A DNA stretch of 32,476 nt from Alphaproteobacteria bacterium (GTDB lineage: Bacteria > Pseudomonadota > Alphaproteobacteria > Caulobacterales > Parvularculaceae), in NCBI GenBank assembly GCA_013151255.1, contig JAADIQ010000013.1, positions 1 through 32,476 on the forward strand. The letters are read 5' to 3'. Below the pieces are notes generated by a model that had not been told where the DNA came from, ran no database searches, and saw only the letters and a list, made by a program, of their open reading frames with translations. A program made the translations under genes and the position numbers. Each line of letters starts with the position of its first letter. Position 1 is the stretch's first letter. This document shows, one piece after another, positions 17,129 through 26,065 of the stretch.

Positions 17129-17701
17129 TTAATAGCCAGCAGCCACAGGCTGCTCGCCCAATACTACCGGTCCAAGATTTTTCATGACTTCACGCGCAGA
17201 AAACGCCCGTGAATTGTCCGCAGGCTTTTCACCGCGATACATAGCCACGAATGCAACCGCAGAGTAGCGGGTAATTTCGCGCGTATAGCCGTCATAAGGA
17301 TAGCCCCAGCCGAAGCCGTAGGCGTAATATGGAAAGGCGTAAGACGAGCCGTGGAACCCATGGCCAAAGCCATAGCGTCCATAGAACGGTGAAAAGGACC
17401 CCGGGTAGGTCGATGTGCTGGAATAGTTGGTGCGGGACTCGGTATCGTTTTCAACCACCACAAAATAATCGTAGCCGCCTTGAACAGTTAACTCCGCCGC
17501 CCGGTAGAGCAAGGAGTTCTCTACTGTTTCGCGCGCTGTCGAGGAGTTGCCGCGAAACGTAATCCGGTATCGGCCTTGTTCGATTTGCTGTTCTGAAAAT
17601 CCATAACCGCGATCGCTCACAGCTGGCGCATAGGGCGTTGCCGTCGCGCATGCCGCCATCAACAGCGCTAGGCCGCCCATTGTCAAAATCTTGATCATCA
17701 T
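17129..17701 (-). CDS. Lipoprotein resembling the CC0125/CC1285 family
   Basis: A ~190-residue lipoprotein of unknown role. GGGAG lies just before a double ATG (17701 and 17698; the second has the better spacing). The signal peptide ends in LLMAAC, a good lipobox. The mature part opens with GYGFSEQQIEQGRYRITFRGN and AETVxNSLLYRAAELT-like sequence, the pattern I associate with alphaproteobacterial CC0125/CC1285 lipoproteins. The middle (~100-145) is strikingly rich in Gly, Tyr and Phe (GRYGFGHGFHG, AFPYYAYGFGWGYPYDGY). It lies 85 bp behind the MscS gene on the same strand, so a shared envelope-stress role is possible but only inferred. Confidence 0.8.
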   Translation of the reverse strand: MMIKILTMGGLALLMAACATATPYAPAVSDRGYGFSEQQIEQGRYRITFRGNSSTARETVENSLLYRAAELTVQGGYDYFVVVENDTESRTNYSSTSTYPGSFSPFYGRYGFGHGFHGSSYAFPYYAYGFGWGYPYDGYTREITRYSAVAFVAMYRGEKPADNSRAFSAREVMKNLGPVVLGEQPVAAGY

Positions 17702-17786
17702 CGTCTCCCGACTATCGCCGCAATTTGCCCCAGCGGTCATTATAGACCGGCGGGGCGGTTCTGAAAAGCCGTAAAGCGGCATCACG

Positions 17787-19223
17787 CTAGCCCTCGCGGA
17801 GATTTGAAACCGGGGCGGCGGCCTCGCCTTCAAGGGCGTCGCGCAAGGCCTTAGGCGCTGATTTTATGTGCAAATCACGCTGCGGGAACGGAATTTCGAC
17901 GCCCTGTTCGGCAAGCATATCCCAGATCGCCAGCAATACGTCGCTGCGCACATTGGAGGTGCCGTTGGTGGAGGTGCCGTTGGCGGCGTCGTTAATCCAG
18001 AACCGCAGGTCGAAATTGACGGAATTATCGCCGAACTCCATCAGATTGCAGCGCGGGACCGGCGATTTCAGAACCCGCTCAACGCTCAGCGCGGTTTCCT
18101 CGGCGCGTTTGGCGAGCCCGCGCAAATCTTGCGTATTGTAGGAAACCCCGAACGGCGCATGCAGCCGAACTACGCGGTCGGAGTGCGACCAGTTGGTCAC
18201 CCCTTCATTGATAAAAAGATCGTTGGGGATAAGGTGCGCGGTGCCGTCGCGGGTGCGGATTGAAACATAGCGCGCATTCATCTGCGTCACCCAGCCATAG
18301 GTGCCGCCAACCTCAATAACGTCGCCGGGCTTAATCGATTTATCGGCAATTAGCGTAAAGCCTGCAAAAAAGTTCGACACCGTGCGCTGCATCCCAAGGC
18401 CAATGCCGAGGCCCACCGCGCCGCCGAAAATCGCTAATGTGCCAAACGGAAAGCCGACAATCTGTAACGCTGCAATCAGCGCGATGATTGGCAACATCAC
18501 ATCAAGGATTTTTGACAACAACGCTTTAAATGAGACCGTCAGCTCATCAATTGCGCTGATGCGGCCCTTGACGAATTTGCTGGCGAAGCTTGCGCCCCAG
18601 AACAGCAGCGCGAAAATCGCCAGCATGCGCACAAAGTCCAGCGCTGAAAAATGTTGCGTATTGCCAGCTTCGTCCGTTCCTAACGAAATGGAAAACGCAT
18701 CCAGCTGGCGAACGACATCGTCGAGGACACCGAGAATATCCAGCGCGGCAATTGGCCAGGCGACGGATATCGCCACCCGCGACCAGAACGGCGAGCGGAT
18801 AACCAGCGCCACCAGCCGGATGACGATCCAGGCGCTCAACAGGCTGACGCCAGCCTCGACAAACCCGTTGGAAATACCGAGCCCGTCGAGAATGACGACC
18901 GCTGTTTGCAGCGTGATAAGTAGCGCAATCGGCGTTGCGATATGCGCAAACGCGTTTGCCGCGCGACGCAAAACGCCAAACGGCGCGCGCGGCGCAACCT
19001 GGCTGCGGATCAGTTTTTTCAGCTGCGGGCCAAAAACCGCCGCCGGCGCCAGCGCGAAAAAGATGATGCCCGCCTGAATGGCGACATCGATAGACAACAT
19101 CTGGCTTTGCAGCCAGGCGGTCCACTCTGCGGATTTGTCACGCAAGGCGTCAAAGCCGACCAGGGATTCAATGCCCGAAACGTCAGGCTGGCTTTCGGCT
19201 GGAGCGACGTCTTCCTGCAGCAT
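17787..19223 (-). CDS. MscS-family mechanosensitive ion channel
   Basis: A 478-residue inner-membrane channel that opens under membrane tension, releasing solutes on hypo-osmotic shock. An AGGAG site favours the ATG at 19223 over the adjacent TTG. Around five hydrophobic segments precede the pore helix, which is glycine/alanine-rich (AIFGGAVGLGIGLGMQRTVSNFFAG). The MscS beta domain follows (IKPGDVIEVGGTYGWVTQMNARYVSIRTRDG, then HLIPNDLFINEGVTNWS), and the C-terminal part ends in EIPFPQRDLHI, usual in the family. The extra N-terminal helices put it among the medium-sized MscS homologues. It lies 76 bp behind rph, with GC-rich palindromes (CGGGCCGGCCCG) in the gap. Confidence 0.94.
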   Translation of the reverse strand: MLQEDVAPAESQPDVSGIESLVGFDALRDKSAEWTAWLQSQMLSIDVAIQAGIIFFALAPAAVFGPQLKKLIRSQVAPRAPFGVLRRAANAFAHIATPIALLITLQTAVVILDGLGISNGFVEAGVSLLSAWIVIRLVALVIRSPFWSRVAISVAWPIAALDILGVLDDVVRQLDAFSISLGTDEAGNTQHFSALDFVRMLAIFALLFWGASFASKFVKGRISAIDELTVSFKALLSKILDVMLPIIALIAALQIVGFPFGTLAIFGGAVGLGIGLGMQRTVSNFFAGFTLIADKSIKPGDVIEVGGTYGWVTQMNARYVSIRTRDGTAHLIPNDLFINEGVTNWSHSDRVVRLHAPFGVSYNTQDLRGLAKRAEETALSVERVLKSPVPRCNLMEFGDNSVNFDLRFWINDAANGTSTNGTSNVRSDVLLAIWDMLAEQGVEIPFPQRDLHIKSAPKALRDALEGEAAAPVSNLREG

Positions 19224-19299
19224 CAAAACTCCTCTTATGACGGGCCGGCCCGGCGCGTCTGGTTACGGCGCTTAGCATGCGCCGCCGCTGGCGCACAAA

Positions 19300-20010
19300 T
19301 CAGCCGGCGATTTCCGCCTGCATCTTAGAAATGTCAGCGCAGCCGTCCTTGGCCAGCGACATCAGGGCTGCAAATTGCTCTTCTGTGAACGGATCACCCT
19401 CGGCGGTCGCCTGCACCTCAACCAGTCCGCCCGAACCGGTGATGACAAAATTGGCGTCGGCTTGGGCTGAAGAATCCTCGTCATAATCGAGATCGAGCGC
19501 CGGCGCGCCAGCCACCAGCCCGCAGGAAATCGCCGCCACCCGATCGCGGATCGGGCTGGTTTTGATAATCCCTTGCTCAAGCGCCCATTTGCAAGCCTCG
19601 TTCACCGCCACCCAGGCGCCGGTAATCGACGCGGTTCGGGTGCCGCCATCGGCCTGAATGACATCGCAATCGACCAGGATTTGACGCTCGCCAAGCACTT
19701 TTAAATCCACCACCGCGCGCAGCGAACGCCCGATCAACCGCTGGATCTCCTGGGTGCGGCCCGATTGCCCGCGTTTGGCCTCGCGCTTCATGCGCCCGCC
19801 AGTGGAGCGCGGCAGCATGCCATATTCCGCCGTCACCCAGCCGCGGCCGCCGCCGCGCAGCCATGGCGGCGTGGTTTCATCCCAGCTTGCTGTGCAAAGC
19901 ACATGGGTGTCGCCGCATTTCACCAGGCACGAGCCCTCGGCATGTTTTGAAAAACCCGGAACCAGCTCAATCGAGCGCAGTTCATTGAAGGTGCGGCCTG
20001 ACGGTCTCAT
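19300..20010 (-). CDS. rph: Ribonuclease PH
   Basis: Phosphorolytic 3'-5' exoribonuclease that trims tRNA precursors and helps degrade structured RNA. The 236-residue protein starts [16 protein letters not shown] at the ATG at 20010, preceded by GGAG; the open frame to 20079 upstream is not needed. Conserved parts are [60 protein letters not shown]-like sequence (here [20 protein letters not shown]), [20 protein letters not shown] and [17 protein letters not shown]. Length is standard. It is divergent from hrcA, an arrangement common in alphaproteobacteria. Confidence 0.97.
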   Translation of the reverse strand: MRPSGRTFNELRSIELVPGFSKHAEGSCLVKCGDTHVLCTASWDETTPPWLRGGGRGWVTAEYGMLPRSTGGRMKREAKRGQSGRTQEIQRLIGRSLRAVVDLKVLGERQILVDCDVIQADGGTRTASITGAWVAVNEACKWALEQGIIKTSPIRDRVAAISCGLVAGAPALDLDYDEDSSAQADANFVITGSGGLVEVQATAEGDPFTEEQFAALMSLAKDGCADISKMQAEIAG

Positions 20011-20100
20011 AATATTCTCCAAGTCCAAGATAAAGTGAGGCGTTCCTAGCGCTGCGCAGGCCGGCTTGTCGACCCGCAATCGGGTAAATCACCCCTTTGC

Positions 20101-20137
20101 CCACCCCTTTGAATGTTTACGCAACTGCGCCTATTTT
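20101..20137 (+). promoter_or_regulatory. Candidate heat-shock (RpoH-type) promoter of hrcA-grpE
   Basis: CACCCCTTTGAA (20102-20113), then 16 nt, then CCTATTT (20130-20136) resembles the sigma-32 pattern (CCCTTGAA, spacer, CCCCATnT). It would start transcription about 30 bp before the hrcA ATG. No CIRCE inverted repeat (TTAGCACTC-N9-GAGTGCTAA) was seen here, so autoregulation through CIRCE is not supported. Confidence 0.45.
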
Positions 20138-20174
20138 CCACTAGACGCGAAAATAACGGGTACAAGTTCGGGCC

Positions 20175-21203
20175 ATGGACGTATTAAACGATATTGACGA
20201 GCGCTCGCGCGATATCTTTCGCCAGCTAGTGGAAACCTATCTCGCCACCGGCGAGCCGGTCGGCTCGCGCACGCTGAGCCACGACCAGACCATTCCGTTC
20301 TCAGCCGCCACCATCCGCAACGTAATGGCAGACCTCACCGATGCGGGGCTCTTACATGCGCCGCATGTCTCGGCCGGGCGGCTGCCGACGGAGCGGGGGT
20401 TGAGGCTGTTTGTCGACGGGCTGATGCAGGTTGGCGAGCTCACCGGCGAGGAACGCCGCGCCATTGAGCAGGAGGCCCGCGATGACGATGTCGAAACTGT
20501 GCTGGCCCAGGCGGCGGCAAAGCTAACCGGCCTCACCCAGGCGGCGAGCCTTGTGCTGACGCAAAAATCCGACGCGCCGTTGCGCCAGATTGAATTTGTC
20601 TCCACCCGGCCCGGCAAGTCGCTGGTGATTTTGGTGTTTGAAGATGGCCGGGTTGAAAACCGGCTGATTGAAACCCCGGAGAACCTTCCCGCCTCAGCGC
20701 TGATCGCCGCCGGCAATTATCTCAATGCGCGCCTGCGCGGGCGTTCCCTGAATGAAACCCGTGCGCAAATTCTCGATGAGGTGGAAAATAACCGCGCCGA
20801 GCTTGATGCGATCACCGCCAAGCTTGTCCGTCAGGGCGTCGCCAAAGTCACCGGCGGCGAGGACTGGTCTCTCATCGTGCGCGGGCGCGGGCGGTTGATT
20901 GAGGAAAGCGCGCTTCAGGATATCGAACGGGTGCAGATGCTGTTTGACGACCTTGAGCAGAAGCGCGACGTGATCGAGCTTTTGACCGCCGCCAAAGACG
21001 GCGAGGGGGTTAAAATTTTTATCGGCTCGGAGAGCAATTTATTCTCGCTGTCCGGCTCATCGGTGATCGCCGCGCCCTATCGCGACGAGACCCGCAAAAT
21101 CGTTGGGGTCTTGGGGGTGATCGGCCCAACCCGGCTGAATTACGCCAAAGTCATCCCAATCGTCGATTATACCGCCGAAGTTGTCTCGCGGATGTTGAAA
21201 TAA
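20175..21203 (+). CDS. hrcA: Heat-inducible transcription repressor HrcA
   Basis: Repressor of groESL/dnaK-type operons, binding CIRCE elements and helped by GroEL. The 342-residue protein has the N-terminal winged-helix domain (MDVLNDIDERSRDIFRQLVETYL, GEPVGSRTLS, SAATIRNVMADLTDAGLL, PHVSAGRLPTERGLRLFVDGLM), the GAF-like dimer domain and a C-terminal part with IFIGSESN, SVIAAPYRD, GVLGVIGPTRLNYAKVIPIVDYTAE. Length is normal and nothing is missing. It is followed after 65 bp by grpE on the same strand, the classical pair, and faces rph. Confidence 0.97.
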   Translation: MDVLNDIDERSRDIFRQLVETYLATGEPVGSRTLSHDQTIPFSAATIRNVMADLTDAGLLHAPHVSAGRLPTERGLRLFVDGLMQVGELTGEERRAIEQEARDDDVETVLAQAAAKLTGLTQAASLVLTQKSDAPLRQIEFVSTRPGKSLVILVFEDGRVENRLIETPENLPASALIAAGNYLNARLRGRSLNETRAQILDEVENNRAELDAITAKLVRQGVAKVTGGEDWSLIVRGRGRLIEESALQDIERVQMLFDDLEQKRDVIELLTAAKDGEGVKIFIGSESNLFSLSGSSVIAAPYRDETRKIVGVLGVIGPTRLNYAKVIPIVDYTAEVVSRMLK

Positions 21204-21268
21204 CCGCAGCGGAGCCGTAAATGGCGCTTGCCCGTCAGCGAAACAGTTAAGAGAATTAGAACCTGAAT

Positions 21269-21952
21269 ATGAGTGATCACGATTACCCCCCCAATAAAGA
21301 CCAGAACCCGGTTGAAGGCGACAAGCCGGTTGACCTGACAGAAGACGACCGCGCCGTCGCCGACGAGATCGCCAGCGCCTCCCAAACTGACGAGAAGAAG
21401 GGCGACGCAAAAAAAGGCGATGAGGACAAATCCTTGCGCCATGAGCGGCAACTGGCTGAGCTGAATGACCGGGTGTTGCGCCTGGCGGCGGAGCTGGAAA
21501 ACACGCGCCGCCGCAGCGAGCGCGAAAAAGCCGATGCCGGGCGCTATGCAATCGCCAATTTCGCCCGCGACCTGCTTGGCGTTACCGATAATTTCGAGCG
21601 CGCGCTCCACGCCGCCGGCGGCGACGATACGCCAACCTCCACCGAAGCGCTGTCGGGCATTGTCGCAGGCCTTCAGATGACGGAAAAAGAGCTTTTGGCA
21701 GTGATGGAACGCCACGGCATTCGCCGGGTGTTTCCCAAGGGCGAGAAATTCGACCCCAATCTGCACCAGGCGGTCGCGCAAATTCCGGATGGGGCCGTGC
21801 CGGTCGGCCATGTTATCGACGTCGCCCAGCCGGGCTTTACCATTGGCGAGCGGGTGTTGCGCGCAGCGATGGTGACGGTTTCCTCAGGCGCCGGCGCCAA
21901 ACAGGAAGGCGATGACGCCGAGCCCGGCGCACGCTTCGACACGCGCGCATAA
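21269..21952 (+). CDS. grpE: Nucleotide exchange factor GrpE
   Basis: Co-chaperone that releases ADP from DnaK. The 227-residue protein has an acidic, low-complexity N-terminus (~1-50), a long coiled-coil helix (RHERQLAELNDRVLRLAAELENTRRRSEREKADA), the FARDLLGVTDNFERAL segment and the C-terminal beta domain that contacts DnaK (GVxPxGEKFDPNLHQAV-like, HVIDVAQPGFTIGERVLRAAMVTVS). A weak AGAG-type ribosome site precedes the ATG at 21269. It is somewhat longer than E. coli GrpE because of both tails. dnaK-dnaJ are not in the window. The stop is only 3 bp from that of the convergent pckA. Confidence 0.97.
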   Translation: MSDHDYPPNKDQNPVEGDKPVDLTEDDRAVADEIASASQTDEKKGDAKKGDEDKSLRHERQLAELNDRVLRLAAELENTRRRSEREKADAGRYAIANFARDLLGVTDNFERALHAAGGDDTPTSTEALSGIVAGLQMTEKELLAVMERHGIRRVFPKGEKFDPNLHQAVAQIPDGAVPVGHVIDVAQPGFTIGERVLRAAMVTVSSGAGAKQEGDDAEPGARFDTRA

Positions 21953-21955
21953 AGT

Positions 21956-23548
21956 TTAGGTTTTCGGCGCGGCCGCTTTTACCGCATCATCGACATAAAG
22001 CTCGAAGACTTTAAAGTTCTCGACAAACATCGCCGCGAGCTTTTGCGCCTGCGCGTCATAAGCGCCCTTGTCGTCCCAGCTATTGCGCGGGGTTAAAATC
22101 TTGGGGTCAACCAGTGCAACATCGCTCGGCACGGCAAAGCCGAAAATCGGATCAAGCGTCATCGGCGCATCATTGAGAGAGCCGTCCAGCGCGGCGGCAA
22201 GCAGCGCGCGCGTCGCCTTAATCGGCATGCGCATGCCGGTCCCATAAGGCCCGCCGGTCCAGCCGGTGTTCACCATCCAGCAATCGACATCATGCTTGTC
22301 AATTAACGCGCCCAACAGCTTGCCATATTCCGACGGATGGCGCGGCATGAACGGCGCGCCAAAGCAGGTGGAAAAAGTCGCCTGCGGTTCCTTGCCAAGG
22401 CCCTTTTCGGTGCCCGCAACTTTCGCGGTGTAGCCCGACAGGAACATATACATCGCCTGCGCGGGGGTGAGCTTTGCAATCGGCGGCATCACCCCGAACG
22501 CATCGCAAGTCAGCATAATGATGTTGCGGGGATGCCCGGTGCGGCCATCAAGGCTGGCGTTTGGAATAAAATCGATTGGATAGGCGCCGCGCGAATTTTC
22601 CGCAAGGCTGGCGTCATCAAGGTCAAGTTCGCGGGTCCGAGGGTCCATCACCACATTTTCAAGCACCGTCCCGAACCGCTTGGTGGTGGCGTAGATTTCA
22701 GGCTCCGCCGAGGACGACAGGCGTATCATCTTGGCGTAACAGCCGCCCTCAAAGTTAAACAGCCCGTTCGGGCCCCAGCCATGCTCGTCGTCGCCGATTA
22801 ATGTGCGTTTGGGGTCGGCGGACAGCGTTGTCTTGCCGGTGCCGGAAAGGCCGAAGAAAATTGCCGGATCGGCGCGCTCGCCGACATTAACCGAGCAATG
22901 CATCGGCATGACGCCGTCTTCGGGCAGCAGAAAATTCAATATGGTGAATACTGATTTTTTCATCTCGCCGGCGTAAGACGTGCCGCCGATGAGGACGAGC
23001 CGGCGCACGAAATCAACCGCGATCACCGTCTTGCCGCGGCAGCCATGCACTGCCGGGTCAGCTTCAAAACCCGGCAAGTCGACAACCGTGAAATCCGGCG
23101 CCGCGCCGCGCTCATCCATTGGCGGGCGCACCAGCAAATGCTGGATGAACAGGCTGTGCCATGCAAATTCGGTAAAGACGCGCACATTGATGGCGTATTT
23201 TTTGTCGGCGCCGCCGCGTAAATCCTGCATGAAAAGATCGTGGCGCGTCGCATAGTTAAGCATGTCGGCGTGGAGACACTCAAACTGCTCGGGCGTGATT
23301 GCCTGATTGGCGTCCCACCAGATTTTGGCGTCGATGTCTTCGTGGCGGACAATAAATTTATCCAACGCCGAGCGGCCGGTATGCTCGCCGGTCTTCACCA
23401 CCAACGGCCCGTCTTTGGCGATGTCGCCTTCGCCGCGTTCAACGGCATGTTGGTAAAGCGCCTCCGCCGTCAGGTTCGACAGACGCTGCGGCGCGCATAG
23501 CTCAAACGATCTCGCAGCGCTATGCGCTGGCGAAACTGAAACGCTCAT
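21956..23548 (-). CDS. pckA: Phosphoenolpyruvate carboxykinase (ATP)
   Basis: First committed step of gluconeogenesis: oxaloacetate + ATP to PEP + CO2 + ADP. The 530-residue protein has all expected motifs: [27 protein letters not shown] (Lys site), the P-loop GLSGTGKTT (233-241), [24 protein letters not shown] and [17 protein letters not shown], and late [12 protein letters not shown]. Start at 23548 has a strong GGGAGGA site. In the leader, CCTCAA-AA-TTGAGG (23566-23579) forms a short palindrome close to the ribosome site, and TGACC-ACA-GGTCA (23662-23674) lies further up; either might be regulatory. Together with the dicarboxylate symporter it supports growth on organic acids. Confidence 0.97.
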   Translation of the reverse strand: MSVSVSPAHSAARSFELCAPQRLSNLTAEALYQHAVERGEGDIAKDGPLVVKTGEHTGRSALDKFIVRHEDIDAKIWWDANQAITPEQFECLHADMLNYATRHDLFMQDLRGGADKKYAINVRVFTEFAWHSLFIQHLLVRPPMDERGAAPDFTVVDLPGFEADPAVHGCRGKTVIAVDFVRRLVLIGGTSYAGEMKKSVFTILNFLLPEDGVMPMHCSVNVGERADPAIFFGLSGTGKTTLSADPKRTLIGDDEHGWGPNGLFNFEGGCYAKMIRLSSSAEPEIYATTKRFGTVLENVVMDPRTRELDLDDASLAENSRGAYPIDFIPNASLDGRTGHPRNIIMLTCDAFGVMPPIAKLTPAQAMYMFLSGYTAKVAGTEKGLGKEPQATFSTCFGAPFMPRHPSEYGKLLGALIDKHDVDCWMVNTGWTGGPYGTGMRMPIKATRALLAAALDGSLNDAPMTLDPIFGFAVPSDVALVDPKILTPRNSWDDKGAYDAQAQKLAAMFVENFKVFELYVDDAVKAAAPKT

Positions 23549-23565
23549 TCATCTTCCTCCCGATG

Positions 23566-23674
23566 CCTCAAAATTGAGGCCGTGCGCCCATTCTGGGTCG
23601 ACAAATACGCAGTCAAACCCATTCCGGCCACGTCACGGCTATTAATCCAAAAATCGGGCCATGACCACAGGTCA
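23566..23674. promoter_or_regulatory. Palindromes in the pckA / M28 divergent region
   Basis: The 210-bp gap between the divergent genes holds CCTCAA-AA-TTGAGG at 23566-23579 and TGACC-ACA-GGTCA at 23662-23674. Both are short but exact. The first is in the pckA leader next to the Shine-Dalgarno sequence; the second is nearer mid-gap, where promoters of both genes must lie. No protein can be assigned. Confidence 0.35.
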
Positions 23675-23758
23675 CAGTTGCTGCGGGCCCCATAATCGAC
23701 TTGTTTCAAACCGCCCGCCATGCAACATCGCGCGCTAACCATAATGCGGAGGAGATCG

Positions 23759-25456
23759 ATGATGAGATTCAACCGGTTGGGGATTTTAGCGCCCTGTTTC
23801 GCTTTGATTGTAGCCTGCAGCGCCGAGGTTGCCGCGCCCGACGCCGAGGCGGCCGCAGATGCGGCGCCTGCGAACAAAACCAGCCCCGACATCACCGGAG
23901 ACGACCTCGCCCTCCACATCTCAACCCTCGCATCGGACGCATATGAGGGCCGCGCGCCAGCCACGCCAGGCGGCGAGAAAGCCCGCGCCTATATCGCCGA
24001 TCAGTACACGCGCCTCGGCCTGAAACCGATCGGCGACAGCTTCTTCCAGCGCGTTCCCATGGTTGAGGCGACGCTTAATCCGGACACGTCCTATTTCCGC
24101 ATCAACTCGCCAGCGGGCGCGCGCGATCTCGACTATAAAAAAGACGTCGTCTACTGGACCAAGCGCGTTGAGGAGAGCCTTGCCTTTGAAAACACGGAGA
24201 TGGTGTTTGTCGGCTTTGGCGTCATCGCGCCGGAATATGGCTGGAACGATTACGAGGGCGTCGACGTTAATGGCAAAACCGTTGTCATGCTGGTGAACGA
24301 CCCCGGTTTTGCGACCCAGGACCCGGACCTCTTTAACGGCAATGCGATGACCTATTACGGCCGCTGGACTTATAAATATGAAGAGGCCGCACGCCAAGGC
24401 GCCGCCGCCGCCATCGTCATCCACGACACCGCGCCTGCCGCCTATGGCTGGGGCGTTGTTGAAAGCTCATGGTCCGGCGCGCAGCTTGACCTGGAGCGCC
24501 CCGATGGCGGCGCTGAGCGGGTGATCGCCGAAGGGTGGTTTTCCATCGAAGCGGCGCATGAATTGTTTGACGCCGCCGGGCTTGATTTAGACGCCCTTGG
24601 CAAAGCTGCAACATCTGCCGACTTCAAAGCTGTCGCAATGCCGGGCCTTACCGCATCGGCCGCGCTCAACACCGCCATCCGGCGCAGCGAGGACGCCAAT
24701 GTCATCGGCGTCATTGAGGGATCGCAATACCCTGACGATTATGTTCTTTACATGGGGCATTGGGACCATCTCGGCGTTAATCCGGCTACGGATGGCGACG
24801 ACAAGATTTATAATGGCGCGGTCGATAACGCCACCGGCGTTGCGGCGCTGTTGGAAATTGCTGAGAAGTTCGCCAATGCCGATGAGCCGCCGCTACGCTC
24901 GATCCTGTTTGCCGCCGTCACAGCGGAAGAATCCGGCCTCTTGGGCTCGGCCTATATGGCCGAAGCCCCGCCCGTGCCGCTTAAAAATATTGTCGGCGGC
25001 ATCAATATTGACGCGCTCCTGCCGACGCCGCCGGCCAAAGACATCGTTGTCGTCGGCTACGGCGCCTCAGAGCTTGAAGACCTGTTGAGCGCGGCGGCGG
25101 AAAACCACGATCGCTATTTGCGTCCCGATGCGGAGCCGGAAAAGGGATATTTCTATCGCTCCGATCATATCTCGCTGGCGAAAAAGGGCGTACCGATGCT
25201 TTACGCCGATGGCGGGTTTGACCTTCGCGAGGGCGGCGAGGAAGCGGGTAAAAAATACGGCGAAGACTATGTTCAAAATGATTATCACGCGCCGAGTGAT
25301 GAGTATGACGCCAGCTGGAACATGGAGGGGATGACTGAGATGACGGAAATCCTCTATGAGACCGGCGCGGCGATGGCTTATTCGGACGTGTGGCCAAACT
25401 GGTATGAGGGCAACGAGTTCCGCGCCCTGCGCGACGCCCAACGCGCTGAGCCATAA
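23759..25456 (+). CDS. M28-family zinc peptidase lipoprotein with PA domain
   Basis: A 565-residue exported metallopeptidase. GGAGGAG precedes a double ATG (23759, 23762). The signal peptide ends in LIVAC, a good lipobox (Cys20), followed by an Ala-rich linker. A PA-type insert (~110-280, with VFVGFGVIAPEYGWNDYEGV) may gate substrate access. The catalytic domain has MGHWDHLGV (His334, Asp336), NGAVDNATG (Asp356), AAVTAEESGLLGS (Glu390/391), NIDALL (Asp418) and DYHAPSDE (His510), all residues needed for two zinc ions. Probably an outer-membrane- or periplasm-anchored aminopeptidase. It is only distantly similar to the other M28 protein here, so the two are not a recent duplication. It is followed by repeat copy A. 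Confidence 0.94.
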   Translation: MMRFNRLGILAPCFALIVACSAEVAAPDAEAAADAAPANKTSPDITGDDLALHISTLASDAYEGRAPATPGGEKARAYIADQYTRLGLKPIGDSFFQRVPMVEATLNPDTSYFRINSPAGARDLDYKKDVVYWTKRVEESLAFENTEMVFVGFGVIAPEYGWNDYEGVDVNGKTVVMLVNDPGFATQDPDLFNGNAMTYYGRWTYKYEEAARQGAAAAIVIHDTAPAAYGWGVVESSWSGAQLDLERPDGGAERVIAEGWFSIEAAHELFDAAGLDLDALGKAATSADFKAVAMPGLTASAALNTAIRRSEDANVIGVIEGSQYPDDYVLYMGHWDHLGVNPATDGDDKIYNGAVDNATGVAALLEIAEKFANADEPPLRSILFAAVTAEESGLLGSAYMAEAPPVPLKNIVGGINIDALLPTPPAKDIVVVGYGASELEDLLSAAAENHDRYLRPDAEPEKGYFYRSDHISLAKKGVPMLYADGGFDLREGGEEAGKKYGEDYVQNDYHAPSDEYDASWNMEGMTEMTEILYETGAAMAYSDVWPNWYEGNEFRALRDAQRAEP

Positions 25457-25488
25457 GATTACTTATCGCTGCGCGCCGCCAGAATACT

Positions 25489-25635
25489 CGATTGATGAGA
25501 GTGTTGATTCCTAAAGGGCGCGACTGCGCCCCGGCGCTTATGCGCCGCGCCCGCGCAGGCCCTCGCGAAGCGAGGATTAGCCGCGAGCGAAAACAGCCAT
25601 AGCGAAATCAATATCCATTGATTTCGCTATATTGG
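25489..25635 (+). repeat. Hairpin-rich interspersed repeat, copy A
   Basis: This ~147-bp unit recurs, in the same orientation, at 26061-26201. It begins CGATTGATG, then carries GGGCGC-GACT-GCGCCC (25516-25531) and CGGCGC-TTAT-GCGCCG (25532-25547). The 46 bp from 25516 to 25561 are identical in both copies. A variable stem follows (here CCTCGC-GAA-GCGAGG), then GGATTAGCCGCGAGCGAAAA (identical in both), and an end reading CGCTATATTGG. Copy A has an additional perfect 14-bp hairpin (25599-25630, loop ATCC) inside the last part. It lies between the M28 gene and the small membrane-protein gene. Confidence 0.8.
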
Positions 25636-25723
25636 CGGCGCGCTGTTTTATTCAGCGTTTGTATATATTCCTTAAGCGGTATTTTAACCCTGACAGCCTC
25701 AAATCTCCCTTCGAGGAGACGGC

Positions 25724-25978
25724 ATGGAAACGATTTTCGACCTCTTGGCGGTATTTTTATTCAGCGCGACGGCGGGCTTGTTTTTCCTGCGTCAGCGTCA
25801 TGAAACCCCGCCGATTACGCCTTATGCGCTGGTTGGGTTTGTCGGCGTGATCGGCAATTGGCTCGGCAATCATGGCGGCGGCGTCGCGGCGGTCGCGCTG
25901 CTGGTCGCGGGCGCGTTTTTGACCCTCCACCTCGCCAGCGAGCCCTATCGCGAGCCTCGCGAAGAAAAAAACCAATAG
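25724..25978 (+). CDS. Small two-to-three-helix membrane protein
   Basis: An 84-residue inner-membrane protein. GAGGAG lies 5 bp before the ATG at 25724. Hydrophobic segments run at about 5-21 (LLAVFLFSATAGLFFL), 33-46 (YALVGFVGVIGNWLG) and 52-70 (GVAAVALLVAGAFLTLHLA), with a charged, likely cytoplasmic C-terminus (SEPYREPREEKNQ). Its layout, with RQRHETPP between the first two helices, resembles XapX-type small membrane proteins, but I would not assign it firmly. No function is known. The gene is flanked on both sides by copies of the hairpin repeat, which is the striking thing about it. Confidence 0.75.
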   Translation: METIFDLLAVFLFSATAGLFFLRQRHETPPITPYALVGFVGVIGNWLGNHGGGVAAVALLVAGAFLTLHLASEPYREPREEKNQ

Positions 25979-26032
25979 ACTGCGCACCGAAAGCCAACCC
26001 GCTCACGTAATTTCAATTTTACCCTGCCGCGT

Positions 26033-26065
26033 AATCGGTTTAGGTTCCGGCCGCTGTAACCGATT
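26033..26065. repeat. 8-bp inverted repeat at the left edge of repeat copy B
   Basis: AATCGGTT (26033-26040) pairs with AACCGATT (26058-26065) around a 17-nt loop. The right arm runs into the first bases of repeat copy B. Copy A has no such partner, so this may be a separate terminator-like hairpin after the small membrane-protein gene. Confidence 0.5.

Noticed and set aside
18301-19077. 258-codon plus-strand frame opposite the MscS channel
   Set aside because: Ser/Pro/Arg-rich shadow with no ribosome site or known motif.
20011-20174. CIRCE operator upstream of hrcA
   Set aside because: No TTAGCACTC/GAGTGCTAA inverted pair is found in the gap.
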